The notes under the pieces: model-generated | Database searches by the model: none | Seen by the model: only the letters and a program-made list of their open reading frames with translations | What the model was told of the DNA's origin: nothing | NCBI RefSeq assembly: GCF_943193005.1 | Contig: NZ_CALPCH010000019.1 | Location: 1-47,522 of the forward strand | Origin: Pumilibacter intestinalis | Lineage (GTDB): Bacteria; Bacillota; Clostridia; Christensenellales; Pumilibacteraceae | Direction of reading: 5' to 3' | DNA: 47,522 nucleotides | Position numbers and translations under genes: made by a program | Part shown: in pieces, positions 1 through 8,368 of the stretch | Layout: each line of letters starts with the position of its first letter | How positions within the stretch are numbered: the stretch's first letter is position 1

Positions 1-95
1 TCGCAGTTCTGCGCACTGCTCGCAATGACAAATAAACCTAACCGTCATTGCGAGCGGCGTAGCCGCGCGGCAATCTCCCGCATTGAACCCATGCA
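1..95. repeat. REP-like palindromic repeat at left edge
   Basis: Two inverted pieces of the dispersed element are visible: CTCGCAATGAC near 19-29 and, in the opposite sense, CATTGCGAGC...GCAATC at about 45-74, whose centre GCGGC-GTA-GCCGC is itself a hairpin. The same core recurs near 26.8, 32.8 and 47.3 kb. It is noncoding. The promoter of the next gene starts a few bases beyond it. Confidence 0.8.
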
Positions 96-99
96 ATCA

Positions 100-128
100 T
101 TGACGATTTTATTTTATTGTGGTACAAT
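100..128 (+). promoter_or_regulatory. Sigma-A-type promoter of the transglutaminase-like lipoprotein gene
   Basis: TTGACG at 100-105 and TACAAT at 123-128 are separated by 17 bp. Only six bases lie between the -10 box and the ATG at 135, so the expected start of transcription falls on or next to the start codon. No Shine-Dalgarno is seen, which predicts a leaderless mRNA. Confidence 0.75.
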
Positions 129-134
129 AATAAA

Positions 135-2786
135 ATGAAAACCTTCTCTAAGAAAATTTCGGCGGCTTTGCTGTCGGTAATAATGATATGCTCGTTCGTA
201 TTCGTATCGGGATGCGGGCTTTTCGACGTTTCGGTTACGGGTATCGCGTTTGTTTCGCAGGGCGAAACTATATCGCAGACCGAATTGACTCTCGGCGACA
301 GGTTGGATTTGAGCTCTATGGTTTCGGTTCGCCCCGCGCTCGCTTCAAACAAGAGTTTCACCGTTCGGAGCGATAACGCCGCCGTGCTCGAAGTGGAGTC
401 GGTCACGTCGGGCGGAGTGCGCAGAATGTACGCGCAGTCGGTGTCGGTGGGAACGGCAACGCTTACCGCAACCACCGAAGAGGGCGGCAAGACCGCCGAA
501 CTCGAGGTTACCGTAACTTACGCCGAGCCGAGCGGCATAACCGCGCAGGCGGCGGGCGAGAGCACCGCGGTGCGCGGCACGGTGATAATAAACTCGCGCG
601 ATATAGGCAAAGAAATCGCCTTTGAGTCGGTGCTCGGCGAGAATACCGACCCGCAAACCGAGGTGAGTTGGAGCGTTAGCGGAAGCGATACCGTTGTGAA
701 AAAGACGGCGGGCGAAACTTTCGCGTTTACGCCGCAGGCGGTGGGAAGATACGAAATCACCGCTTCGGTTAACGCGGCGCAAAACAAGTCTTTTTCCGAT
801 ACGGTTGCGGTTCACGTTACCGATACCGTTACGGGCGCGATTTTGGAGTGCGACGGAAGCACGGAGCAGGAAGCCGAAAGATACACGGCGGTGCGGTTCG
901 GCATTAAGCACGACCCGTTGCCCGAGGGTAATCCCGAGCCTATAACGGAGTGGCTCGTAAACGGCGAAGCCGCGGCGTACGGCTACACGTTCGTTTATAC
1001 TCCGTCGTCGCCGGGACTGCACGAGATAGAGGCGCGGATTAACGGCGAGAGCGCGGGCAAAAGGGAGGTGCGCGTGAGCGGTACGGTAGTGCCGCAAAAC
1101 GTGTACGTGGATTTCGACAACTGCTATCCCGAAATATGGATACGTTGGGATACCGTTCCCGCCAAAGTGGACTATAAAATTTCGGTTACGGATATTGCCA
1201 CGGGCAGAGAGGTGAGCAACGATATTACCTCTCGCAATTCGGCTATTGCCGACAAATTCACAAACTCGGGCTTCAACGCCTCCGATTTTATCACCGATAT
1301 ATTTTCGAGCCGTTATGCGGTAAAGGTTAAAACGCTGGGCGACGGCGACTTGTTTGCCGAGTCCGATTGGTCCGACTCTTTCACAACGCCCGAGCTCTCC
1401 GAGCGCGCACGCGAATATCTTAACAGTAAGTTTTACGACGGCGCGCGCAACCGCTATATTGCGAGCCGCGACGAGTTTTACGAGTGGTTCGAATACGCCA
1501 TGCTGTGGCGCACGCCGCAAGTAGAGAACGGCGAAAAGCTGTATCTTGCGTACGATTACGTTTCCGCCTCCGCCGAAATAGAGTGGGCGATGGGCGCACA
1601 GCACTTTACCGGCTCTTATCTTTACGGCGCGAGCGAAGACCGAAGAAACAGGCGGGAATGCACCTTTACCATAGAGTTTCAAACCGACGGTTCGCCGTCG
1701 TTGCGCACAACGGGTCACAGCGGCGAGGCTTGGAACGCCATGCGCCCGCACGTTAACTACGACTCGAGCAAAGCCCGCCCCGCAAAATACGAGTTTCCCA
1801 TAGACAAACTCACGCCCGTATCGGTGAGCACGAGCGACCAACTTTATTACACGGCGCAGCTCGGATACCGACCCGTGCCCGTGAGCGGCAGCGCGGCGGA
1901 AAGGCTGTATAATTACGCGCGGCGCACTTTGCGATATATAATCACCGACGAAATGGACGATGTGGAAAAGTTGCACGCAATTTACGACTGGATAATGTGG
2001 CGCAACATTTACGACTACGAGGTTCTCTCTTACACCTCGCTTTCCGCGGCTGTGAAATACGAGGCGTATTATCTCGAAAGCATATTCACCGATATAAACC
2101 ACTACGGCGTGTGCGACGCCATGAGCAAGGCATTCGCGCTCATGTGCAGTATAGAGGGCTTTGAGTGCATGCGCGTTACGGGCACTGCGGGCACCGGCAG
2201 AGACAGCGGCGGTCATGCTTGGAACAAAGTAAAACTTTACGGAAAGTGGTATATAGTGGATTGCACTTGGGGCGACGTGAACGTACAGCTCTTCACGGGC
2301 GGCGACGCGCGAGAGTCGGCGAGTCACATGTATTTCCTCGTTACCGACGCCGACGTTAAGAGCACGCATTTCGAAGACGATTTCATAGGTTTTCCCAAAA
2401 CCGCGACTACGCGCTATCCGTGGTACGATAAAGACGAGGAGTTCGGCGACAAAACCGTTAACGGCTATTTCGGCAGCGAGATATCGGCTGCGGAGTTCGG
2501 TTCGCGGGTTGCCGACTATGCCGAATACATGGTGAGCGCCGCACGCTCTGCGGAAAAGACCTACAAAGTGGGGTTTGACGAAGCCAACCGCACCGCGCCT
2601 ATGTATATCGCGTTCGAAATCGTGTCGTCTGTAAAGTGGGGAAGCGGCGAGCGTTCGGTGTTGAAAACCGCGCTCGAAAACGGACTCAAAAAGCAGGGGC
2701 TTTCTTACTCTCGGCACTACTATATAGTTACGAGCACAATGGGCACGCTCGTGCACGCAATGGTGTTTTTGAGTAACGCGGTATAG
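135..2786 (+). CDS. Surface lipoprotein with Ig-like region and transglutaminase-like domain
   Basis: The product is 883 residues. A lipoprotein signal peptide ends in the lipobox VSGC (Cys27), so the protein should be anchored outside the membrane. Residues 30-330 are beta-rich and look like bacterial Ig-like modules. The C-terminal third carries a transglutaminase/cysteine-protease fold: YGVCDAMSKA with candidate Cys660, GGHAWNKV with His694, and WYIVDCTWGD with Asp709, in the usual Cys-His-Asp order. Proteins of this type act on wall or extracellular protein or peptide substrates; the substrate here is unknown. An upstream TTG at 117 is in frame, but ATG135 gives a normal signal peptide. 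The TTG lies upstream of the -10 box and would not be transcribed. The gene stands alone with its own promoter and a weak terminator candidate behind it. Confidence 0.85.
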   Translation: MKTFSKKISAALLSVIMICSFVFVSGCGLFDVSVTGIAFVSQGETISQTELTLGDRLDLSSMVSVRPALASNKSFTVRSDNAAVLEVESVTSGGVRRMYAQSVSVGTATLTATTEEGGKTAELEVTVTYAEPSGITAQAAGESTAVRGTVIINSRDIGKEIAFESVLGENTDPQTEVSWSVSGSDTVVKKTAGETFAFTPQAVGRYEITASVNAAQNKSFSDTVAVHVTDTVTGAILECDGSTEQEAERYTAVRFGIKHDPLPEGNPEPITEWLVNGEAAAYGYTFVYTPSSPGLHEIEARINGESAGKREVRVSGTVVPQNVYVDFDNCYPEIWIRWDTVPAKVDYKISVTDIATGREVSNDITSRNSAIADKFTNSGFNASDFITDIFSSRYAVKVKTLGDGDLFAESDWSDSFTTPELSERAREYLNSKFYDGARNRYIASRDEFYEWFEYAMLWRTPQVENGEKLYLAYDYVSASAEIEWAMGAQHFTGSYLYGASEDRRNRRECTFTIEFQTDGSPSLRTTGHSGEAWNAMRPHVNYDSSKARPAKYEFPIDKLTPVSVSTSDQLYYTAQLGYRPVPVSGSAAERLYNYARRTLRYIITDEMDDVEKLHAIYDWIMWRNIYDYEVLSYTSLSAAVKYEAYYLESIFTDINHYGVCDAMSKAFALMCSIEGFECMRVTGTAGTGRDSGGHAWNKVKLYGKWYIVDCTWGDVNVQLFTGGDARESASHMYFLVTDADVKSTHFEDDFIGFPKTATTRYPWYDKDEEFGDKTVNGYFGSEISAAEFGSRVADYAEYMVSAARSAEKTYKVGFDEANRTAPMYIAFEIVSSVKWGSGERSVLKTALENGLKKQGLSYSRHYYIVTSTMGTLVHAMVFLSNAV

Positions 2787-2818
2787 GCGGTTTGCTTACT
2801 GTACGAGTTGCACAAATT

Positions 2819-2843
2819 GCACAAACAAATATGTGCTTGTTTT
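2819..2843 (+). terminator. Weak terminator candidate
   Basis: GCACA (2819-2823) pairs with TGTGC (2832-2836) across an eight-base loop and is followed by TTGTTTT. The stem is only 5 bp, so this is tentative. It sits just before the -35 box of the next gene. Confidence 0.3.
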
Positions 2844-2845
2844 CG

Positions 2846-2874
2846 TTGCCAAAAAATTACGGGTTTGTTATAAT
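2846..2874 (+). promoter_or_regulatory. Sigma-A-type promoter of the tRNA nucleotidyltransferase gene
   Basis: TTGCCA at 2846-2851 and a perfect TATAAT at 2869-2874 have a 17-bp spacer. The ATG at 2885 begins ten bases after the -10 box, leaving room for a leader of about four bases at most. The preceding bases (TAAATAAATT) contain no Shine-Dalgarno. Confidence 0.8.
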
Positions 2875-2884
2875 TAAATAAATT

Positions 2885-4234
2885 ATGGATATTTTTATAC
2901 CGGAAGCGGTCAAAAGACTTGCGGCAGCCGCGGGCACGCCTATTTATCTTGTGGGCGGTTGCGTGCGCAACGCATTCGGCAATTTGGGGGATACCGACGT
3001 AGACTTATGCGGTCCGCTGATTGCCACCGCGCTCAATTTGCCGCGCGGCGCGCGCGTTAAGATAGTGAACTACAGGCTCGGAACCGCCCTTATATCGTTT
3101 ATGGGCGGCAATTACGAATACACTCCGTTCCGACTCGAAAAGTACGCCGAGGGCGGCGGGCACACGCCCGTGGAGGTGAAATTCACCACCTCTCTCGAAG
3201 CCGACGCAATGCGCCGCGATTTTACCGTAAATTCGATATACGTAAACGCATCTACGGGCGAGGTAAAAGACCCCGTGGGCGGCATTGCGGATATTGAACG
3301 AAAAGTTTTGCGCTCCTATTCGCCCGAACGCACTTTCGCGTCCGACGGGTTGCGCCTTTTGCGTCTTGCTCGCATAGCTGCGGAAACGGGCTACAAGATA
3401 GACGGAGCAACGGCGCGTGCGGCAATCGCGGCGGCGGAGAACTTAAAAGACATATCGGGCGAGCGCAAGCGCGACGAGCTCGAAAAGATATTGCACGCCG
3501 ACCAAAAGTACGGCGTTGCCGACGCGCACTACCGCGGGCTCAAACTTATGTGCAAGCTCGGGCTGTTGCCGTATATACTCGAGCCGCTCGACGGCGCGGA
3601 CTCCGTTCCGCAAAATCCCGAATACCACGAGTACGACGTACTCGAGCACACGTTGCGCACGGTGAAAGCCGCGCCACCCTCGGTACGGCTCGCCGCGCTT
3701 ATGCACGATATAGGCAAGCCGTACTGCTACAGGCTGTACGGCAACTTTCACGGGCACGAAACGCCGGGCGAGGTTATCACCCGCGATATTTTGGGTCAGA
3801 GATATCTGCGTTATCCCAAAGAAACGGTGGAGCGCGTTGCCGCGCTTGTTGCCAACCACATGTACGACGCGGCGGGCAACACCCGCGAGGGCAAACTCCG
3901 CATGTTTATAGTGAAACATTTCGATATGATAGACGATTTGGTTGCGCTCATAAAAGCCGACAAAATCGCCACGGGGAAGGTTTCGGCGGAAGATATAGGA
4001 CCGAGCAGAATTTTACAACTGCGCGATAAAATGCTCGACGAGGGCGTGCCGTTCACTCTTTCGGATTTGGATATATCGGGCGCGGACGTAACCGACATGG
4101 GCTACGAAGGACCTGCGGTAGGCGAAATACTCGAAGATATCTTCGGGAAGTGCGTGGCTAATCCCAAACTGAACAACCGCGAGTGGCTCATGGCATACGC
4201 GCAAAAAAGACTTGACAAAAGCCCGAGAAAATAG
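2885..4234 (+). CDS. cca: CCA-adding / poly(A) polymerase-type tRNA nucleotidyltransferase with HD domain
   Basis: The product is 449 residues. The nucleotidyltransferase head has LVGGCVRN (residues 22-29) and the metal-binding DTDVD (Asp38 and Asp40). RRDFTVNSIYVN and the RLLRLAR segment of the class II CCA-enzyme/poly(A) polymerase family follow. A C-terminal HD domain contains LMHDIGKP with His274 and Asp275. The family adds or repairs the 3' CCA end of tRNA using CTP and ATP. The head motif reads GGCVRN where most relatives have GGxVRD, a conservative change. Sequence alone does not separate a full CCA enzyme from an A-adding or CC-adding member. The 3' end overlaps a bidirectional terminator shared with the convergent phosphodiesterase gene. 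Confidence 0.88.
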   Translation: MDIFIPEAVKRLAAAAGTPIYLVGGCVRNAFGNLGDTDVDLCGPLIATALNLPRGARVKIVNYRLGTALISFMGGNYEYTPFRLEKYAEGGGHTPVEVKFTTSLEADAMRRDFTVNSIYVNASTGEVKDPVGGIADIERKVLRSYSPERTFASDGLRLLRLARIAAETGYKIDGATARAAIAAAENLKDISGERKRDELEKILHADQKYGVADAHYRGLKLMCKLGLLPYILEPLDGADSVPQNPEYHEYDVLEHTLRTVKAAPPSVRLAALMHDIGKPYCYRLYGNFHGHETPGEVITRDILGQRYLRYPKETVERVAALVANHMYDAAGNTREGKLRMFIVKHFDMIDDLVALIKADKIATGKVSAEDIGPSRILQLRDKMLDEGVPFTLSDLDISGADVTDMGYEGPAVGEILEDIFGKCVANPKLNNREWLMAYAQKRLDKSPRK

Positions 4235-4255
4235 TTGATTATTTCTCGAGCTTTT
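4217..4255. terminator. Bidirectional terminator between cca and the phosphodiesterase gene
   Basis: AAAAGCCCGAGAAAATA pairs with TATTTCTCGAGCTTTT with one mismatch across a short loop. A-rich and T-rich flanks allow termination from both sides. The left arm overlaps the last codons of the nucleotidyltransferase gene. Confidence 0.8.
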
Positions 4256-4274
4256 GAGATTTACTTAAACCCGT

Positions 4275-6218
4275 TCAATTAATACGGGAGCAGGCGGGGC
4301 GCTTTTTCAAAAGCAGTGCGGCAACCGCAAGGAGCGCGAACGCCGCAACCGTGCCCGAAGTTGCCAAATCTCCGCCGCAGCCGCCGTCGGGCGTTTGTTC
4401 CGCGGGAGGGTTTGCGCCGCCGTCGGGAGCGGGAGTTTCTTCGTCGGGAGGCTCGGGGGTATCGGGCACTACCGGTTCGGGAGGCTTGGGGGTATCGGGT
4501 TTTTCGGAAGACGCGGGCTTGGTAATTACAAAACTTTGAGTTACCAAATTTACTATATCGCCGTAATAAGCGACTACTTTATAGCAGTCGTCTTTTTCTT
4601 CTACGGCTATAACCGTGCCCGAAATTTCGCGTTGCGCGCCCGCGTAGGTGGTTGTAATAACGCGCACTTTGTCGCCCGCGCGCACGGTTGCTTTTTCCGT
4701 TTCTTTGCCTTTAACCGTAATTACGGCGTTGCGGTAGGCGTCGGCTCGGTTTGTGGTAAGCCCCGTGTAGCCGATTTTGGTGTCGCGCTGCATTTCGGCG
4801 GCGTTGGCGTAAGTCCAGTACCAACCTATAATGCCGCGGTCGCGGAGCGCCGCGTTGAATTCGGCGCTTGCGTTGGGGTGGGTGGTGTCTACGCCCGTAT
4901 TGTATAAGCCCATCCATTCGAGCGACTCCGTTAGCGTAGCCATGCTCGCCGTGTTGAGGTTTGCGGTGGGAACTTGGGGCAACACGTTTTTCATTTCTTG
5001 CAATATTGCGGTGTAAAACGAAATCACCACTACTTTGTTCCAAGCGTTAAGCTCGGTGAGTTTTTGTTTGAGCAGAGGAACTATTGCGAGGTCGTTGGTC
5101 TTTATTTCGAATATGAGTACGGCGTTCGAGCCGTCCATTGCGTTTATCACGTCGGTAAACGTGGGGATTTCTTCTTCGCCGAATTCGTCCAGTTTATAGC
5201 GGCGTATCTCGTCTAAAGTCATGTTTGCAATTGCGCCCGTGCCGTTGGTGGTGCGGTCGAGCGTTGAGTCGTGCATAATTACTATTTCGCGGTTGCCGTT
5301 CTTGTCCGCTTTGCAAATGTGACCGTCTATTTCGAGGTGAGTCGCTCCCGCGGCTATGGCGGCTTTTACGCCGCTCACCGAGTTTTCGTTGTGCGTTTCG
5401 GGCAGAGTGCGGTGCGCGGCGTTAAACGGCATGCGGCTCATAGTGTCGTTGCCGTAGCTTTCGAGAACGTCGTAAACCGCGTTGAAATCTTCGGACACAA
5501 CGCCGTAAGCTCCGCTTCCCACGCAGTCGTATACGTCCATGGCGGAGTTGTTTCGGGCGCGTACCCAAACGGTTTTGAAACGCGCTTGTATGTAGCGAAC
5601 GTTATCCACGCTTGCCGCGCTCTGCGGAATTATCGCAACGTTCGCAAAAGACGAATTGGTAGCGCTTACAACGCCGTAGAGTTCGTCTTGCGTGTTTTGA
5701 CGAAACGCATCTTCGGAATATTCCACAATACCGCGCACTTTGGCGTTTTGCTCGCGCACGTATTTTACCAAATCGGGGGTTTCGCTCATAACGGCTAAAT
5801 CGAGCATTTCGGGGTTTTCTTTCAAAAACTCCGAGAGCGCGTTTGCCGCGGCTTGGCTGTTTACCTTCAGCACAGGAATTATTTTGCCGTCGAACGCCGC
5901 GAGAACGTCTGCCAATGCGCCTAAGTCTTCGCCGCTTAATCCCGTAACGTGCAATTGTTCGTTAAGGCTCAAAACGGCGTTGCTCGGCTTTCTTTGACTT
6001 GCGGTTATGTTATCGAGCACGGCTTTGCCCGTTACGTCGCACACTACGGTGGGAGCGTTTATCATTTTAACGTTTTCGTTTTTGTATACCGATACCAAAG
6101 CCGAATTGCCGGAGTCGTTTTGTGCGTACGCGTTTTTCGCGCTTGCGCCTATGCCGATAACGGCGAGCGTCAAAGCGCAAACAAGCAACGCGCACATAAA
6201 GTTCTTGGTGTTTTTCAT
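4275..6218 (-). CDS. Secreted, membrane-anchored glycerophosphodiester phosphodiesterase-family protein
   Basis: The product is 647 residues. The start chosen is ATG at 6218 because GGGAGG sits just upstream and a clean signal peptide follows; the frame is open further upstream across AT-rich DNA that looks noncoding. The catalytic TIM barrel begins near His269 (AHRTLPETHNEN). LEIDGH and MHDSTLDRTTNGTG, which carries the second histidine, and FEIKTN follow. The family hydrolyses glycerophosphodiesters to glycerol-3-phosphate and an alcohol. The usual HRG is HRT here. About 250 residues of unassigned sequence precede the barrel. A small beta domain, a Pro/Glu/Asp/Thr-rich linker, one transmembrane helix and a KKRP tail close the protein, so the enzyme is probably held at the outer surface, perhaps acting on teichoic acid or phospholipid head groups (inference). 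Confidence 0.85.
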   Translation of the reverse strand: MKNTKNFMCALLVCALTLAVIGIGASAKNAYAQNDSGNSALVSVYKNENVKMINAPTVVCDVTGKAVLDNITASQRKPSNAVLSLNEQLHVTGLSGEDLGALADVLAAFDGKIIPVLKVNSQAAANALSEFLKENPEMLDLAVMSETPDLVKYVREQNAKVRGIVEYSEDAFRQNTQDELYGVVSATNSSFANVAIIPQSAASVDNVRYIQARFKTVWVRARNNSAMDVYDCVGSGAYGVVSEDFNAVYDVLESYGNDTMSRMPFNAAHRTLPETHNENSVSGVKAAIAAGATHLEIDGHICKADKNGNREIVIMHDSTLDRTTNGTGAIANMTLDEIRRYKLDEFGEEEIPTFTDVINAMDGSNAVLIFEIKTNDLAIVPLLKQKLTELNAWNKVVVISFYTAILQEMKNVLPQVPTANLNTASMATLTESLEWMGLYNTGVDTTHPNASAEFNAALRDRGIIGWYWTYANAAEMQRDTKIGYTGLTTNRADAYRNAVITVKGKETEKATVRAGDKVRVITTTYAGAQREISGTVIAVEEKDDCYKVVAYYGDIVNLVTQSFVITKPASSEKPDTPKPPEPVVPDTPEPPDEETPAPDGGANPPAEQTPDGGCGGDLATSGTVAAFALLAVAALLLKKRPACSRIN

Positions 6219-6261
6219 ACATTCCTCCCTTTGGGAATACTTGTTTTGAAACTCTGATTCC

Positions 6262-6289
6262 ATTATAACATGATTATTTTGTTTGTCAA
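6262..6289 (-). promoter_or_regulatory. Promoter of the phosphodiesterase gene
   Basis: Reading the minus strand, TTGACA (6289-6284) and TATAAT (6267-6262) are separated by 16 bp. A leader of about 35 bases with a good Shine-Dalgarno precedes the ATG at 6218. The bases from about 6290 to 6568 between this promoter and the next one are AT-rich and hold nothing else I can support. Confidence 0.8.
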
Positions 6290-6568
6290 TATTGTTTTTT
6301 GAATTGCGATATTCCTTTTTGCGCCGCAATTTTATGCGTGCTATTTTTTTTGCGCCGTTTTTTCGCTTTTGCACGAATTCGTTTTTTAATATATCTTTTT
6401 TTTGGGCGGGAGCAAACGCGAATTTTACTTTGCCGCCGAACGCTCCGCAAGAGTTTATTCGCATAATCGAAAGTAATAGGTTAAGGATAAAAAGATAATG
6501 CAAAAAAATATGCCGCAATTAAAAAAATATGCGCCCGAAAAAAGAATAATGAATAAAAAAAATACATA

Positions 6569-6596
6569 TTGACAAGCGAAAAATATATGTTATAAT
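6569..6596 (+). promoter_or_regulatory. Promoter of the carbohydrate-capture operon
   Basis: TTGACA at 6569-6574 and TATAAT at 6591-6596 have a 16-bp spacer. A leader of roughly 70 bases ends in a TAGGAG Shine-Dalgarno ahead of the ATG at 6672. No copy of the palindrome found at 18787 is visible near this promoter. Confidence 0.8.
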
Positions 6597-6671
6597 GACA
6601 TTGTAGCACGATATGGCGGCGCACCTCTATGCGTTGCACGTGCGGGCAAATAATTCGATAGGAGAATAAAT

Positions 6672-8309
6672 ATGAGAAAATTAGGGAAGATATTGTGGTC
6701 GGTTTTTATGTGTTCCCTCGTGTTTTCTTTTTGCGCTTGCGGAGTCGACGCCGTCAAAACCGTTGCGGAGATAGCGGTGGGAGAAACGCAAACGGAGTAT
6801 TTTGAAGGCGACGCGTTCGGCGGCGGCAAACTTGCCGTTACATATACCGATAATACTACCGAAACGGTAAATATAACAGCCGATATGCTTTCGGGGTTCG
6901 ATACGAGCACTGCGGGAGAAAAGAAAGTAACGGTTACTTACGGCGGAAAGACGGCGACGTTTAATATAACGGTAAGAGAAAAGTTTACCATTGCCACCGA
7001 AACGAACTTTGACGTTACCGCCGCGCTTGCCGATACCGAAGAAAACAAGTGGGGCGGAGTTACCGTTCAAACGGTGTTCGACTCGCAAAACAAGTTTTTG
7101 AGCTTTCGCGAAAAGTCAAACGCGTCGGTTGCCTATCTCGCAAAGGGCATGAGCACGGGCGTTATGGAAATGAAGATGAAAGTAGACGTGCGCAGCGACA
7201 CCACGGCAACGGTAACGTTTTCCAATCAAAGCAACGCGCCCGCGGATTTCTTTTACGAGCGCGGCGGCAGAAACTATTCGCTCGAGTTCGCTTCCGACGG
7301 AAAGATGTACGTTAAAAAATGGATAAACGGCGAAGAAACCGCGCTTTCGGGCGCGAAGCCTTCGGCGGATATACCCATGGTGCTGAGCAACGCTTTTACA
7401 ACCGTTAAAATAGAAGTTGCGGAAACGAACGGCGCGGTTAATATAGACGTTACCGTGGACACGAAAAAACTTTTGAGCGTTACCGACGGAAGCTCGCCTA
7501 TTTTGGGCGGCGGCGCGGTAGGATTTTCGTATATGGGCACGGGCGGCATGGCAATAGGCGGCGCCGACAGCGTTACGGCGAATTACGTAGCTCCCGAGCC
7601 GCTCGGACTTGACGTGTACGAGTCGCCGAACGTAGAAAAGGCAACCGCCGACGTGGATTTGCTTGCCGACTTTTCAAACACGTGGACGGGCAGAGAACGC
7701 ATATTCAACACCGTGAAAGAAGATAACGGCGTGCGGTTCACCTCTAAAGACAACCCCGAAGAACCGCAAGCGGGAGTCACCGAGTTTCAGGGGCTGTATA
7801 ACAACAAAATATTCGGCGACGTTCAGCTCGAATATTCGTTCAACGTGATATCGCACGGCGAGTGGATAATGTTTTGGTTCCGTTGCGTTCCCGAAAGGAG
7901 CGACAACGTGTCGATTTGGGGCAATAAGAAGACCAACGAAAACAGTAACAGTTATTCGGTGCTGATTACGCCCGACGGAACGGTGCAGTTCCACAAATGG
8001 GCGGGCAGAACGCAAATTTATCTTAACGGCACGGGCACGAAACTGCCCGGTTCGGTAACCGCGCAGTTGCAAGACGGCAAGGCTGTCAATACCGTTAAAA
8101 TGAGCATAGAAAACATTACGCAGGCGGGTCGCGACGCTGTGGAACTGCGCTTTCAGTTGAACAACGGCGAAGTTCTCTCCGTTCAAGACACCGACAAAAC
8201 CGTGTTCTTAAACGCGGGCTACTTGGGAGTGCAGGGCTACGCCATAAACAACGGAACAAGCTCGGTGCGCTTGCTTTCGGCAACGGCAAAGCAAGAAATA
8301 ACGCTTTAA
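6672..8309 (+). CDS. Lipoprotein with Ig-like and jelly-roll (LamG-like) domains
   Basis: The product is 545 residues. The signal peptide leads to a poor lipobox-like FCAC with Cys23. Residues about 30-105 resemble a group 3 bacterial Ig-like module (GLDVTY-type strand pattern ending in GGKTATFNITV). Two beta-rich segments follow, about 110-310 and 330-540, with the strand spacing of concanavalin-like jelly rolls. This suggests glycan binding at the surface rather than catalysis; no catalytic motif is seen. It is the first gene of the sugar locus, 59 bases ahead of the giant glycosidase, which has modules of the same kind. The ligand is unknown. Confidence 0.7.
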   Translation: MRKLGKILWSVFMCSLVFSFCACGVDAVKTVAEIAVGETQTEYFEGDAFGGGKLAVTYTDNTTETVNITADMLSGFDTSTAGEKKVTVTYGGKTATFNITVREKFTIATETNFDVTAALADTEENKWGGVTVQTVFDSQNKFLSFREKSNASVAYLAKGMSTGVMEMKMKVDVRSDTTATVTFSNQSNAPADFFYERGGRNYSLEFASDGKMYVKKWINGEETALSGAKPSADIPMVLSNAFTTVKIEVAETNGAVNIDVTVDTKKLLSVTDGSSPILGGGAVGFSYMGTGGMAIGGADSVTANYVAPEPLGLDVYESPNVEKATADVDLLADFSNTWTGRERIFNTVKEDNGVRFTSKDNPEEPQAGVTEFQGLYNNKIFGDVQLEYSFNVISHGEWIMFWFRCVPERSDNVSIWGNKKTNENSNSYSVLITPDGTVQFHKWAGRTQIYLNGTGTKLPGSVTAQLQDGKAVNTVKMSIENITQAGRDAVELRFQLNNGEVLSVQDTDKTVFLNAGYLGVQGYAINNGTSSVRLLSATAKQEITL

Positions 8310-8316
8310 CTTAAAA

Positions 8317-8333
8317 TTCAAGTTTCGCTTGAA
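8317..8333 (+). other. Intercistronic hairpin
   Basis: TTCAAG-TTTCG-CTTGAA forms a 6-bp stem between the first two genes of the locus. No T-run follows, so it is more likely an mRNA-stabilising or processing hairpin than a terminator. Confidence 0.4.
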
Positions 8334-8368
8334 AAAGCGGATAAAAAGATAAAAATCAGGAGGAAATT

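Noticed and set aside
345-2756. 803-codon open frame antisense to the transglutaminase-like lipoprotein gene
   Set aside because: It mirrors the coding strand of a gene with clear lipobox and catalytic motifs; the antisense product is low-complexity Arg/Val/His-rich and lacks a ribosome site.
6283-6498. Short open frame in the AT-rich gap before the sugar locus
   Set aside because: The Phe-rich product reflects T-rich DNA, there is no ribosome site, and it overlaps the upstream region of two divergent promoters.
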